NCBI GenBank assembly: GCA_945906905.1
Contig: CAMDSM010000003.1
Location: forward strand, 1 to 33,170
Source: Altererythrobacter xiamenensis
Lineage (GTDB): Bacteria; Pseudomonadota; Alphaproteobacteria; Sphingomonadales; Sphingomonadaceae
Length of the DNA: 33,170 bases
Reading direction: 5' to 3'
The notes beneath the pieces are model-generated. The model worked only from the letters and a program-made list of their open reading frames with translations. It made no database searches and was not told the origin of the DNA. The position numbers and the translations under genes were made by a program. Positions 9,226 to 18,639 of the stretch are shown piece after piece. How positions within the stretch are numbered: position 1 is the first letter of the stretch; every line of letters begins with the position of its first letter.

Positions 9226-10800
9226 CTAACTCTCGCCCACCCGGCACGAATAGCTCCCCACCAAGGCCGGATCGCCGCCGTCATAGTGGGCATAGGCCGG
9301 GTGCGGGCATAACGGCATCTGGCCGGGCGCACCACCTGCTCGGCTGGCGGGCACGGCGGCGGGGGCTGCGCCGCCCTCGGTCCATTCCACCAGCGGGCCG
9401 AGCAGGTCAAAACTGGTATAGGCGTTGCCGCCCTGGCAGTGCATCATGCCCGGCACCATGTAGAAGCGCGCGGCATTGTCCCACGCTTCGGCGCCGTTGG
9501 TGGCTCGGGCGCGCTGGAAATAGTCCCAAGTGTCAAAGGCCGAGAACCACGGATCGGAGACGCCGTGGTAGAAGATGATCTTGCTGCCCCGGCCAAGCCA
9601 GGTCGACAAGTTGGTCCAGAAGGCGGTGTCGGTCAGCCGCCCGATCGCGTCCCATTCGACCTGTTGCATCCGCGCATCGACATCCATTGTGCGCATGGTG
9701 CTGGGCGGACCGAGCGGGCCGGGCGCGCCAGAGGCCATGAAGCCGGGAATGCCCGCGCCCTGAAAGGTGATCCCGGTATCCCACGGGAATGGCACATAGA
9801 CCGGGCGGCCAGAGGCATCACGCGGCCCGGCAAAGGCTTGTGCCAATGCCTGCGTCCGCGCGGGCGTAAGGCAGCCCTCGCGCTCGCCTGCGCTGCATGA
9901 CAGCACGGCGGGATCGAAAGTGCGGCAGGCATTGACATTGGCGATGATGCCATCGGTGCGCCCGTCCGCCCCATCGCACTGGCGGATCAGCTCGCGATCA
10001 ACCAGCGCACGTTCGGCAGCAGTGAAACCGGCGGTAGTGGTCACCCCAGCGGATTGCGTGGCGTTGAGCAGCACCTGGCCATATTCAGCCACCATGTTGG
10101 AATGGCCCGGCCGCATCGCAGGCGCGCCAACCACGATTCCATCGAACAGTTCAGGGTAACGCTGGCTCGCCAGCATTCCCTCGCGCCCACCGGTGGAGCA
10201 GCCGGTCATATAGGAATGGTGCGGCGCGGCGCCATAGAAGCGCGCGGTGATATCGCGCGTGGCCAGCGTTACGGTGCGGACCGAGGTTTCGGCAAAATCG
10301 AGCGCAGCGCGCTGATCGGCGTGGAAGCTCTGGTCGAACACCGCGCCCTGATGTCCGCTGTCGTGGCTGGCAACGGCGAAACCGCGTGCCAGCGCGTTGC
10401 TCGCGCCCGCTGCGACCGGGCCGATGGCGGGTCTGATCGAGCCGTTGAGCCCGCCGCCGCCCATCAACAGATAGCGTTCGTTCCATACCACCGGTAGAGC
10501 CAGTTCAAACCCGATGCCATAGCTGACCCCGCCCGCGCCGCTGCGCTGGTTGATCGTGCCCGTAACGAGGCAGTGCGGTGCTGTGGTCATGGCCGGGCCG
10601 CCCTGACTGGCGGGCAGGTTGCGGCCTTCCGGGTAATAGGTGGAACCGGTGATGCGCACATCGCCGGAGACTTGACCCGATAGGGCCTCGCAGGATGCGG
10701 GATCGGCCTGTTCACCTTGGCCCTCAGCGGGCGCGGCGGATAATGGAGCCAATACCGCTGCGCCCAGCAACAACCTGATGAATGTCAGCGATCCGCGCAT
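9226..10800 (-). CDS. Secreted tannase/feruloyl esterase family alpha/beta hydrolase
   Basis: Signal peptide (MRGSLTFIRLLLGAAVLAPLSAAPAEG), nucleophile context YMTGCSTGGREGMLASQRYPELFDGIVVGAPA, C-terminal VPGMMHCQGG. Confidence 0.9.
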   Translation of the reverse strand: MRGSLTFIRLLLGAAVLAPLSAAPAEGQGEQADPASCEALSGQVSGDVRITGSTYYPEGRNLPASQGGPAMTTAPHCLVTGTINQRSGAGGVSYGIGFELALPVVWNERYLLMGGGGLNGSIRPAIGPVAAGASNALARGFAVASHDSGHQGAVFDQSFHADQRAALDFAETSVRTVTLATRDITARFYGAAPHHSYMTGCSTGGREGMLASQRYPELFDGIVVGAPAMRPGHSNMVAEYGQVLLNATQSAGVTTTAGFTAAERALVDRELIRQCDGADGRTDGIIANVNACRTFDPAVLSCSAGEREGCLTPARTQALAQAFAGPRDASGRPVYVPFPWDTGITFQGAGIPGFMASGAPGPLGPPSTMRTMDVDARMQQVEWDAIGRLTDTAFWTNLSTWLGRGSKIIFYHGVSDPWFSAFDTWDYFQRARATNGAEAWDNAARFYMVPGMMHCQGGNAYTSFDLLGPLVEWTEGGAAPAAVPASRAGGAPGQMPLCPHPAYAHYDGGDPALVGSYSCRVGES

Positions 10801-10929
10801 GGCCCAGTCCTTTCCCGTTCTGTTTTGCCAAGGCTAGCAAGCCAGACAAACTGCGACAACATGGGATTGCCCATGTGCATTGTAACGCGGGTGCGGCTTG
10901 CTAAGATCGCGGCCAAGGGAGACCAGAGG

Positions 10930-12183
10930 ATGATCATGTTCAAATTGGCGGCGCTGGCGCTGGCCGCCACGCTGCTTACCAACCCCGCCATGACCCAGAC
11001 GGACCTTGCCGCCCCGCCGGGCTTGTGGGTCGCCAGCTGGACCGCCAGCCCGCACGCACCGCTGATGGCTGAAGGCCCGTTCGCCGCCGCCAGCTATGAC
11101 AATGTCACCATCAGCCAGATCTTGCGCCTGAGCGAGGGCGGCAACCGCCTGCGTGTTCGGCTGACCAACCGCTATGGCAGCGGACCGCTCGCCATCGGCC
11201 GCGCGCGGATATTCCAGATCGACGATGCGGGGGCCGAGGTTCCCGGCACCAGCCGGATGCTCACCTTCGGCGGCAACACTGGCGCAGTGATCCCGCGTGG
11301 AAGCCCCTTTGCCAGCGACGTGGTCGCCCTCGAACTGCCCGATCTCGCCCGCATCAAGGTGGAATTCCACCTGCCCACCCCCACCGGACCGTGCACCTGC
11401 CACCTCACCGGGCAGGATGTGCTGGCGGTCTCGGCCCCCGGCGATCATGTGGGTGAGGCGTGGGAGCCTGTTTCCACCTCCAGCACCCGCGCCTTCCTGC
11501 AGACGGTGGAAGTGCTCAGCCCCGATGCGAGTGGCACCATCGTCACTTTCGGCGATTCGATCACTGATGGCGTCGGCTCCACTCCGGGTGCCAACCGCCG
11601 CTGGCCCGATATTCTGGCCAATCGCCTGCAGGAGGCGGGGCTGGAATATGCCGTCGCCAATGCCGGGATCAGCGGCAACCGCGTGCTCAGCCCCGGCATG
11701 GGCGAAAGCGCGCTCGCCCGGTTTGACGAGGACGTGCTGAGCCTGCCCAATGTCACCCATCTGATCATTTTCGTCGGCGTGAACGATATCGGCAACCGCT
11801 TTGGCCAGATGCCGCGCGGAATGAGTGCCCTCATGCTCGATCAGCCCGCAATTGATGCAGACCAGATGATCGCCGGCTACCGCCAGTTGATCGACCGCGC
11901 ACGGGACCGTGGTATCGTCGTGCTCGGATCGCCCATCGGCCCCTACAAGGGCGCGGGATATTGGAGCGAGGAAGGCGAGGCGGCGCGCGTGGCGATCAAC
12001 GACTGGATCATCAACAGCGGCGAGTTTGATGGCGTGGTCCGGCTCGACACCGCTTTTGCCGATCCGGCCGATCCGGCACAGATGCGTGATGGCTATCACA
12101 TGGGCGATTACCTGCACGGCTCGGATGCGGGCTTGGCTGCCGTGGGTGAATCCATCGACCTGACGCTGTTCGCACAATTTTGA
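10930..12183 (+). CDS. Secreted SGNH/GDSL hydrolase
   Basis: VTFGDSITDGVGSTPGANRRWPDILANRL, IIFVGVNDIGN, DGYHMGDYLHGSDAG. ATG at 10930 with upstream AGAGG gives a signal peptide start (MIMFKLAALALAATLLTNPAMTQ). Confidence 0.9.
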   Translation: MIMFKLAALALAATLLTNPAMTQTDLAAPPGLWVASWTASPHAPLMAEGPFAAASYDNVTISQILRLSEGGNRLRVRLTNRYGSGPLAIGRARIFQIDDAGAEVPGTSRMLTFGGNTGAVIPRGSPFASDVVALELPDLARIKVEFHLPTPTGPCTCHLTGQDVLAVSAPGDHVGEAWEPVSTSSTRAFLQTVEVLSPDASGTIVTFGDSITDGVGSTPGANRRWPDILANRLQEAGLEYAVANAGISGNRVLSPGMGESALARFDEDVLSLPNVTHLIIFVGVNDIGNRFGQMPRGMSALMLDQPAIDADQMIAGYRQLIDRARDRGIVVLGSPIGPYKGAGYWSEEGEAARVAINDWIINSGEFDGVVRLDTAFADPADPAQMRDGYHMGDYLHGSDAGLAAVGESIDLTLFAQF

Positions 12184-12247
12184 CCTGATCGATCCAGCGG
12201 GAGGGGCTTTAACTTCCCCCTAAGGGACTATCGCTAAGAACTGCCAA

Positions 12248-13999
12248 ATGATGAGCAGGCGGATCTTGGGGCTGATCCTGCGGATAGCCGTGGTGGTGCT
12301 GGCGCTGAGTGCGCCAGCCAGCGCCTTTGCGTCGACCACGCACGAGCGTCTGCACGGCCAATTGGTCAACCACGCACACGAACCGCTGCAACCCACCTGC
12401 CACGGCTATTCTCAAACCGTAATGCCTCTGGGCCAGGCGATCACCGCGGTCGAATGGAATTGCCGCCCGAGCGGCTGGCGCGATGGCAACACGGTAAGCT
12501 GGCTGAGCTTCTCGGGCTGGACTGAGGGCGAACCGCCGCTGTTACTTTCCAGCCGCATCACCGTGTTCGAAAGCCTTTCCATCGCCGCGATTGCTGATGG
12601 TGCGGTGCAAGCCGTGGTGCATTATTCCAACGACGATGCCCGCCCGCGCATTGCCGGGCCGGTGTTCTCATTGCCGATGCCTGCAACCGATGCCGCCACC
12701 GATGGCTTCATCGTGCGCATCGTGCGCCCGCATTCGGTGACAATTGCCAGCGAGGCCACCGTCACCAGCGATCCGTTTGATCTGGCGATCACGCCGATGT
12801 CACTGATACTGCTGGCGATGGTTGCGGGTATGCTGCTGATGCCACTGATGCTCGATGCGATGTTCTATGTCGTGCTGCGCGAACGGTTCGTACTGCTCCA
12901 TGCCGGCATGACGATGGCGATGCTGGCCTATGTGATGTTTACCGGCGGCGTGGTGCATGGCTTTGCCGATGTGCCGGTTTCGCTGCAAGCGGTGCTGGGG
13001 CCGCTGGTGTGGGCAATCGGCGTGGGATTGGGCGGCCTGTTCACCGTGGCTTTTCTTGAACGCGACGCGCTGCCGGATTGGTTGCGCAAGACCGTGATCG
13101 TGATCGGCTGGTGGACCATGCTGGTGCCTGGTTTCTTCGCCCTGCAACTGGATGCGACCCAGCCGTTCGACAACCAGATGTATTTCCTATCCATCGCCGC
13201 TGCCATCCCGACCTATCTGGTGGCGATAGTGGTAGCGTTGTTTTCTGGCAGCAAGGCGGCGCGCTATCTGATCGTGGCGTGGATGCCGATCATCTTGGCC
13301 TCGGCGGATCGGCTGCTGCGAGGCATGGGTGTCTATTCGGCCCCGGCCTCGGCCGATCAGGCGTTGTATCTGGCGATGGCACTGGAAGTGATGATTATCT
13401 CGCTGGGCGTGGCCGAACGCTTCTTGACCGTGCGGCGCGAACGCGATCTGGCGCTCAACCAGGCCCGCTCGCTGGGGGAGTTGAGCGAGCGTGATCCGCT
13501 GACCGATCTGCTCAACCGCCGGGCCGTGGTCGAACGATTCGACAGCTTGCGGGCGGCCGGGTTTACCACTTTTGCCTTGCTCGATATCGATCATTTCAAG
13601 ACGGTCAACGACACCTTCGGTCATGGCATAGGTGACAATGTGCTGCGGGCCGTTGCGCGCGCACTGCAACCGGATGACGATTGCATTGCCGTGCGCATGG
13701 GCGGGGAGGAGTTCCTGCTGCTACTGCGCGGGCGCGGAGCGGCCCAACGCGCCGAACAGCGCCGCCAGGCAATCGTGCTCCACGTGGCCAATGCGGCGCA
13801 GCTTGACCGGCCGGTTACCGCCAGCATGGGGCTGGTCGAAGCACCGGCAGGGGCGCTGGCCGAGGCCGGCTTTGAGGCAATCTATCGCCGGGCCGACAAG
13901 TTGCTCTACGAAGCCAAGGAAGCCGGGCGCAACCGGACCATCAGCGAAAGGTTGCAACTGTTCCGCAGACGGCATGACACGCGCCGCACTGTTTTCTAG
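12248..13999 (+). CDS. Membrane-bound GGDEF diguanylate cyclase with 7TMR-DISM-like sensory region
   Basis: Signal peptide, extracytoplasmic domain, about seven hydrophobic helices, then LSERDPLTDLLNRRAVVERF...LDIDHFKTVNDTFGHGIGDNVL...AVRMGGEEFLLLL (GGEEF) and KLLYEAKEAGRNR. Confidence 0.92.
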   Translation: MMSRRILGLILRIAVVVLALSAPASAFASTTHERLHGQLVNHAHEPLQPTCHGYSQTVMPLGQAITAVEWNCRPSGWRDGNTVSWLSFSGWTEGEPPLLLSSRITVFESLSIAAIADGAVQAVVHYSNDDARPRIAGPVFSLPMPATDAATDGFIVRIVRPHSVTIASEATVTSDPFDLAITPMSLILLAMVAGMLLMPLMLDAMFYVVLRERFVLLHAGMTMAMLAYVMFTGGVVHGFADVPVSLQAVLGPLVWAIGVGLGGLFTVAFLERDALPDWLRKTVIVIGWWTMLVPGFFALQLDATQPFDNQMYFLSIAAAIPTYLVAIVVALFSGSKAARYLIVAWMPIILASADRLLRGMGVYSAPASADQALYLAMALEVMIISLGVAERFLTVRRERDLALNQARSLGELSERDPLTDLLNRRAVVERFDSLRAAGFTTFALLDIDHFKTVNDTFGHGIGDNVLRAVARALQPDDDCIAVRMGGEEFLLLLRGRGAAQRAEQRRQAIVLHVANAAQLDRPVTASMGLVEAPAGALAEAGFEAIYRRADKLLYEAKEAGRNRTISERLQLFRRRHDTRRTVF

Positions 14000-14016
14000 A
14001 GTGTGTGTGTTGATAT

Positions 14017-14412
14017 TCAGCCCATAAAGGGCGCGGAAACCTCCGGCGGCACGCGCATCAGCCGCCCGCTGGCCCGCTCCACCATCGCCCAGGTTGTCCG
14101 CGCCCGAACCAGCAGTTTGCCGCCCGCATCGGTAAAGGTGATATGCCGATCAAACCGCGCGCCCGATGGGCCTTCGCGGATCTCGGTCAGCGCCGTCACC
14201 ACATCGCCCAGACCGACATTGCCGCGATAGTCAATCTCGTGCCGGGTCACCACCCAGGCATATTTGGCGACGTGGTCGGGATCGCCATCGCGCGTCCAAT
14301 GCGCCGTGGCAATCTCCTCCATCCACCCGACCCAGACGGCATTGTTGACGTGGCCAAGTTCGTCAATGTGCTGGGCTTGGGCGGTGAAGGACATGGTGAA
14401 GGACCGGGCCAT
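14017..14412 (-). CDS. Acyl-CoA thioesterase (4HBT hotdog family)
   Basis: FTAQAQHIDELGHVNNAVWVGWMEEIATAHW...VVTRHEIDYRGNVGLGDVV: 4HBT pattern. Confidence 0.88.
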   Translation of the reverse strand: MARSFTMSFTAQAQHIDELGHVNNAVWVGWMEEIATAHWTRDGDPDHVAKYAWVVTRHEIDYRGNVGLGDVVTALTEIREGPSGARFDRHITFTDAGGKLLVRARTTWAMVERASGRLMRVPPEVSAPFMG

Positions 14413-16511
14413 TATTTTCGGCCTACCGCTGCGCTACTTGAGGCCGATCCCTCCAACCCCAACTGCCACAGGATAAACGCCATCTCCTCAGCATCCTCGC
14501 GCAGGCCCTCGAACCGCCCCGATTTGCCCGCGTGGCCCGCGCCCATATTGGTCTTGAGCAGCAGCACGTTGTCGTCAGTCTTGAACTCGCGCAATTTTGC
14601 CACCCATTTGGCCGGTTCCCAATAGGTGACGCGCGGATCGTTCAGGCCCGCCGTCACCAGCATCGGCGGATAGGCTTGCGCACACACCTGATCATAGGGC
14701 GAATAGCTGCGGATAGTGTTGAAGGCCGCCGCGCTTTCGATCGGGTTGCCCCATTCGGGCCACTCGCCCGGCGTCAGCGGCAGGCTGTCATCCAGCATCG
14801 TCGCCAGCACATCGACGAACGGCACATGCGCCACCACTGCGCCGAACAGATCGGGCGCCTGGTTGATCGCCGCCCCTATCAACTCGCCCCCGGCAGAGCC
14901 GCCGCTGGCGCTGATCCGGCCCGGCGCGGTATAGCCAAGCTCCGCCAGACCGCGCGCCACGTCGACGAAATCGTTGAAGGTATTGGTCCGCTGCTCCAGC
15001 TTGCCCGCCAGATACCAGCGCCGCCCCAGATCGTCCCCGCCACGAATATGGGCGATGGCATAGGCCATGCCGCGATCGACCAAGGACAAGCGGTTGGTCG
15101 AAAAGCCCGGATCGACGCCATAGCCATAGGCGCCGTAGGAATAGACGTGCAGCGGGCCGCCCGGCTCCCTGTCCCGCCGCTGGACGATGCTCACCGGCAC
15201 CAAGGCCCCATCGCGCGCGGCAATGCTGATCCGCTCGACCGCATAGAGCCTTGGATCATAGCCCGAGGGAATCTCCTGCACCTTGAGCACTTCCAAAGCG
15301 CCGCTGGTGAGGTGATAATCATAGACCGTTCCCGGCGTGACCATCGATTCATACCCGATCCGCAAGCGATCTACATCCCACTCGGGATTATGGCCCAAGC
15401 CAGCGCAAAAGCTCGCCTCGGGAAAAGCGATGGTCTCTACCGCGCCTGAATCGCCGTATTGGCGGATCTGTATCTGGTCGAGGCCGTTCAGCCGCCCCTC
15501 GGTGACGTAAAAATCCGCAAACAGGCTGAAATCGGTGAGGTAGAAGGCGTCTGACCCTTCGATCAGCGTGGTCCAGCAGCCCGGATCGGCCAGTGGAGCG
15601 GTGGCGAGGCGGAAGTTTACGTGGATGTCATTGGCCCAGATAAACAGCGTCTCGCCGTGCAGATCGACGCCATATTCCACCCCCGCTTGCCGCGCGCGCA
15701 CCAGCACCGGCGGGGCCAGCGGATCGGCGGCGGGGATCAGGCGCACCTCGCTGGTTTCATTGTCACCCGCCGCGATAATCAGCCACTCGCGGTTGGCCGA
15801 CATTCCTGGCGAGGCGGAAAAACCCAGCTGGTGTTCGTGATAGAGCTCAACATCGCCGGCTGGATCGCTGCCCAGCCTGTGCGCGCGAATGCTCTGGACC
15901 CGCCAATGCTCGTTGACATGGCCATAGATCAGCATGGTGTCGTGCGCCGCCCACACCAGATCGCTGTTGGTCTCCCCGATCACATCGGCCAGCTTTTCGC
16001 CCGTTTCCAGATCGACGATGTGGACGGTGAAGCGCTCGGACCCGTCGGTGTCGCTGGCATAGGCGATGTAGCGCCCGGTCTCGCTCACCGAAATGGCGTT
16101 GAGGCTAAAATAATCGAGGCCCGCCGCCAATGCCGGAACATCGAGGATCAGCTGATTTTCGCCACCAGCGACGGGCTTGCGGTAATGCTTGCGATATTCG
16201 CTGCCCAGCTCAAATTCGGACCAATAGAGCCAAGCCCCATCGCGCTGCGGCACGGTGGAATCATCCTCTTTGATGCGCCCGCGCATTTCGGCAAACAGCG
16301 TGTCGATCAGGCCTTTGTGCGGGGCCATGGCGGTTTCGAACCACTGGTTCTCGGCGGCCAAATGCGCCAGCACATCGGGATCGGTGACATCGGGATAGGC
16401 CGGATCGCGCAGCCAGTGATAGGGATCGGATATGGTCACGCCGTGCTGGGTATAGGAATATTGGCGCTTTTGGGCACGCGGGGCGGTTTGGTTCAAGGTT
16501 CTGGTCTCCAT
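14412..16511 (-). CDS. ptrB: S9 family peptidase (oligopeptidase B-like)
   Basis: ISASGGSAGGELIGAAINQAPDLFGAVVAHVPFVDVL, TAGLNDPRVTYWEPAKWVAKL, TNMGAGHAGKSGR (Ser/Asp/His context); N-terminal propeller with GVTISDPYHWLRD. Confidence 0.93.
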   Translation of the reverse strand: METRTLNQTAPRAQKRQYSYTQHGVTISDPYHWLRDPAYPDVTDPDVLAHLAAENQWFETAMAPHKGLIDTLFAEMRGRIKEDDSTVPQRDGAWLYWSEFELGSEYRKHYRKPVAGGENQLILDVPALAAGLDYFSLNAISVSETGRYIAYASDTDGSERFTVHIVDLETGEKLADVIGETNSDLVWAAHDTMLIYGHVNEHWRVQSIRAHRLGSDPAGDVELYHEHQLGFSASPGMSANREWLIIAAGDNETSEVRLIPAADPLAPPVLVRARQAGVEYGVDLHGETLFIWANDIHVNFRLATAPLADPGCWTTLIEGSDAFYLTDFSLFADFYVTEGRLNGLDQIQIRQYGDSGAVETIAFPEASFCAGLGHNPEWDVDRLRIGYESMVTPGTVYDYHLTSGALEVLKVQEIPSGYDPRLYAVERISIAARDGALVPVSIVQRRDREPGGPLHVYSYGAYGYGVDPGFSTNRLSLVDRGMAYAIAHIRGGDDLGRRWYLAGKLEQRTNTFNDFVDVARGLAELGYTAPGRISASGGSAGGELIGAAINQAPDLFGAVVAHVPFVDVLATMLDDSLPLTPGEWPEWGNPIESAAAFNTIRSYSPYDQVCAQAYPPMLVTAGLNDPRVTYWEPAKWVAKLREFKTDDNVLLLKTNMGAGHAGKSGRFEGLREDAEEMAFILWQLGLEGSASSSAAVGRK

Positions 16512-16527
16512 GCGCAGGTGTGGTAGA

Positions 16528-16555
16528 GCTTCCGGTTACATATTCAACCGGAAGC
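16528..16555. promoter_or_regulatory. Perfect 10-bp inverted repeat in the ptrB/pepP divergent region
   Basis: GCTTCCGGTT-acatattc-AACCGGAAGC; ends 8 nt before the pepP ATG. Confidence 0.7.
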
Positions 16556-16563
16556 ACGCCGCC

Positions 16564-18369
16564 ATGCTGATGAACACTTTTGAAGCCCGCCTGACCGCCC
16601 TGCGCGAGGAATTGGCCCGGCGCGGCCTTGCCGGTTTCGTGGTGCCGATCAGTGACGAACATCTGTCCGAATATGTCGGCTCCTATGCCCAGCGCCTCGC
16701 ATGGCTGACGGGCTTTGGAGGATCGGCCGGGACTGTGGCGGTGCTCAAAGATCGCGCGGCGATCTTCGTTGACGGGCGCTATACGCTGCAAGTGCGCGAT
16801 CAGGTGGATGGGCGCTTGTATGACTATATGTCGGTGCCGCAGGATTCGTTGGCCGACTGGCTGGCCGAACATGCTCCCGCGGGCGCGCAAGTGGGCTTTG
16901 ATCCGTGGTTGCATACGTCCGGCTGGGCCAAGGCCGTGGCCGAGCGGCTGGACAAGGCTGGGGCCAAGCTGGTGCCGGTGGAGAGCAATCCAGTCGATGC
17001 CGTCTGGAATGACCGGCCCGAACCCTCCACCGCCCCCACCTTCCTTCAAGACGAGGCCTTGGCGGGCCGCTCCAGCGCCGACAAGCGCGGGGCAATCGGT
17101 GAATGGCTGAAGGCGAAAGAGCTGGATGCAGTGGTGATCTCGGCGCTCGATTCGGTCGCCTGGGTGCTAAATATCCGCGGGTCAGATGTTGAGCGTACAC
17201 CCGTGGCCTTGTCCTATCTGACGGTCCTCGCTGATGGCACGGCGGACTGGTTCATCGCCCCGGACAAAGTTCCCGCCCAAGTCGCCGACGCGCTGGGCAA
17301 TGCCGTTCGAGTGCGTGACCGGGGCACCTTTGAGGCTGCGCTGGGCGATTTTTCCGGCAAGGCCGTGGCTGCCGATCCGCAGCACTCGGTTGCGGCGATT
17401 GTTTCCGCGCTGGAGGCGGCGGGGGCGAAAGTTGCAGGCCTGCCCGATCCCGCTCTGCTGCCCAAGGCGATCAAGACATCAGCCGAACAGCACGGCCACC
17501 GGGCGGCGCAGGCCCGCGATGGCGCGGCGGTCTCGCGTTTCCTCCACTGGCTTGAGGCTGAGGCACCCAAGGGCAGCGTCGATGAACTGTCCGCTGCCGC
17601 CAAGCTGCAAATGTGCCGTGAAGCCTGTGGCGATCTGCGTGACTTGTCGTTCGACACCATCAGCGGCGCGGGGCCAAACGGCGCAGTGGTCCATTACCGG
17701 GTGAGCGAGGAAACCAACCGCCAACTGGAGCCGAACAGCGTCTATCTGGTCGATAGCGGCGGGCAATATCCTGATGGCACAACCGACATCACCCGCACCG
17801 TGTGGATCGGCCCCAATGCTCCGCCAGCCGAGGTCAAGGACCGCTACACCCGCGTGCTCAAGGGCCATATCGCGCTGGCCGTGCAGACATTCCCGGCGGG
17901 AACCACCGGATCGCAGCTCGACACTTTGGCGCGGCAGTTCCTGTGGGCGGCGGGCCTCGACTATGCCCACGGCACCGGCCACGGCGTCGGCAGTTTCCTC
18001 TCGGTCCACGAAGGCCCGCAGCGGATTGCCAAGCCCAGAGGTGGTCAGGCGGGTGGTGAGCAGGAATTGATGGCGGGCATGTTCCTCTCGAACGAGCCGG
18101 GTTATTACAAGAGCGGCGAATACGGCATCCGGATCGAAAATCTGGTGCTGGTCGAAGCACGCCAGATCGCCGGAATGGAAGGCGAATGGCTCGGCTTTGA
18201 AACGCTCACCCTGGTGCCGATAGACCGCAGCCTGGTGGATCTCGGCCTGCTCTCCGGCGCCGAACTGGCCTGGTGGAACGCCTATCACGCGCGCGTTTTG
18301 CAAGTGATCGGCCCGCAACTGACCGGGCCAGATCGGAGCTGGCTGGAGGAGGCCTGCGCGCCCTTATGA
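16564..18369 (+). CDS. pepP: M24B aminopeptidase P family protein (Xaa-Pro aminopeptidase)
   Basis: VYLVDSGGQYPDGTTDITRTVWIG, HGTGHGVGSFLSVHEGPQRI, MFLSNEPGYYKSGEYGIRIENLVLV: M24 metal-ligand motifs. ATG at 16564 preferred over 16510. Confidence 0.93.
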   Translation: MLMNTFEARLTALREELARRGLAGFVVPISDEHLSEYVGSYAQRLAWLTGFGGSAGTVAVLKDRAAIFVDGRYTLQVRDQVDGRLYDYMSVPQDSLADWLAEHAPAGAQVGFDPWLHTSGWAKAVAERLDKAGAKLVPVESNPVDAVWNDRPEPSTAPTFLQDEALAGRSSADKRGAIGEWLKAKELDAVVISALDSVAWVLNIRGSDVERTPVALSYLTVLADGTADWFIAPDKVPAQVADALGNAVRVRDRGTFEAALGDFSGKAVAADPQHSVAAIVSALEAAGAKVAGLPDPALLPKAIKTSAEQHGHRAAQARDGAAVSRFLHWLEAEAPKGSVDELSAAAKLQMCREACGDLRDLSFDTISGAGPNGAVVHYRVSEETNRQLEPNSVYLVDSGGQYPDGTTDITRTVWIGPNAPPAEVKDRYTRVLKGHIALAVQTFPAGTTGSQLDTLARQFLWAAGLDYAHGTGHGVGSFLSVHEGPQRIAKPRGGQAGGEQELMAGMFLSNEPGYYKSGEYGIRIENLVLVEARQIAGMEGEWLGFETLTLVPIDRSLVDLGLLSGAELAWWNAYHARVLQVIGPQLTGPDRSWLEEACAPL

Positions 18370-18470
18370 CCATCAACCCGCCGGGCGTGTGGCACACTGC
18401 CGATATTGCCGACCACGCGCAGGGCCTGTTCATCACCGCCGGGATGGGCACTGAGAACCGCCCGCGCTGA
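18366..18470 (+). CDS. Tentative 34-aa ORF overlapping the pepP stop (ATGA)
   Basis: MTINPPGVWHTADIADHAQGLFITAGMGTENRPR*; only ORF structure supports it, no family recognised. Confidence 0.25.
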   Translation: MTINPPGVWHTADIADHAQGLFITAGMGTENRPR

Positions 18471-18481
18471 TCGATCCCGGC

Positions 18482-18497
18482 GCGACAATTTGCGACA
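18482..18497 (+). promoter_or_regulatory. GCGACA tandem direct repeat, 10-bp period, upstream of the two-component system
   Basis: GCGACAATTTGCGACA; a third GCGACA at 18524-18529. Confidence 0.5.
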
Positions 18498-18639
18498 CAA
18501 TAACCTCCTGACGGCACACCCCTGCGACAAGCAGCGCTTAAAGCCATGGAATGAGCAACGGGGCGCTGCGCTCCTCCTCCCCCCCTTCCTTGGAAGCCGG
18601 TGCCTCGTTGCTCTGTAAACGCCACCGGGACACGATGCC

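Noticed and set aside
10834-12177. 447-aa minus-strand ORF
   Set aside because: Antisense to the GDSL hydrolase with its intact catalytic motifs; no recognisable domain in the antisense product.
13999-14016. GTGTGTGTGTTG microsatellite between convergent genes
   Set aside because: Only about five GT units, in a short intergenic gap; too short to support a phase-variation claim.
14532-16526. Long plus-strand ORFs (305 aa and 301 aa) over the S9 peptidase gene
   Set aside because: Antisense to the S9 peptidase, which has the full Ser/Asp/His motif set.
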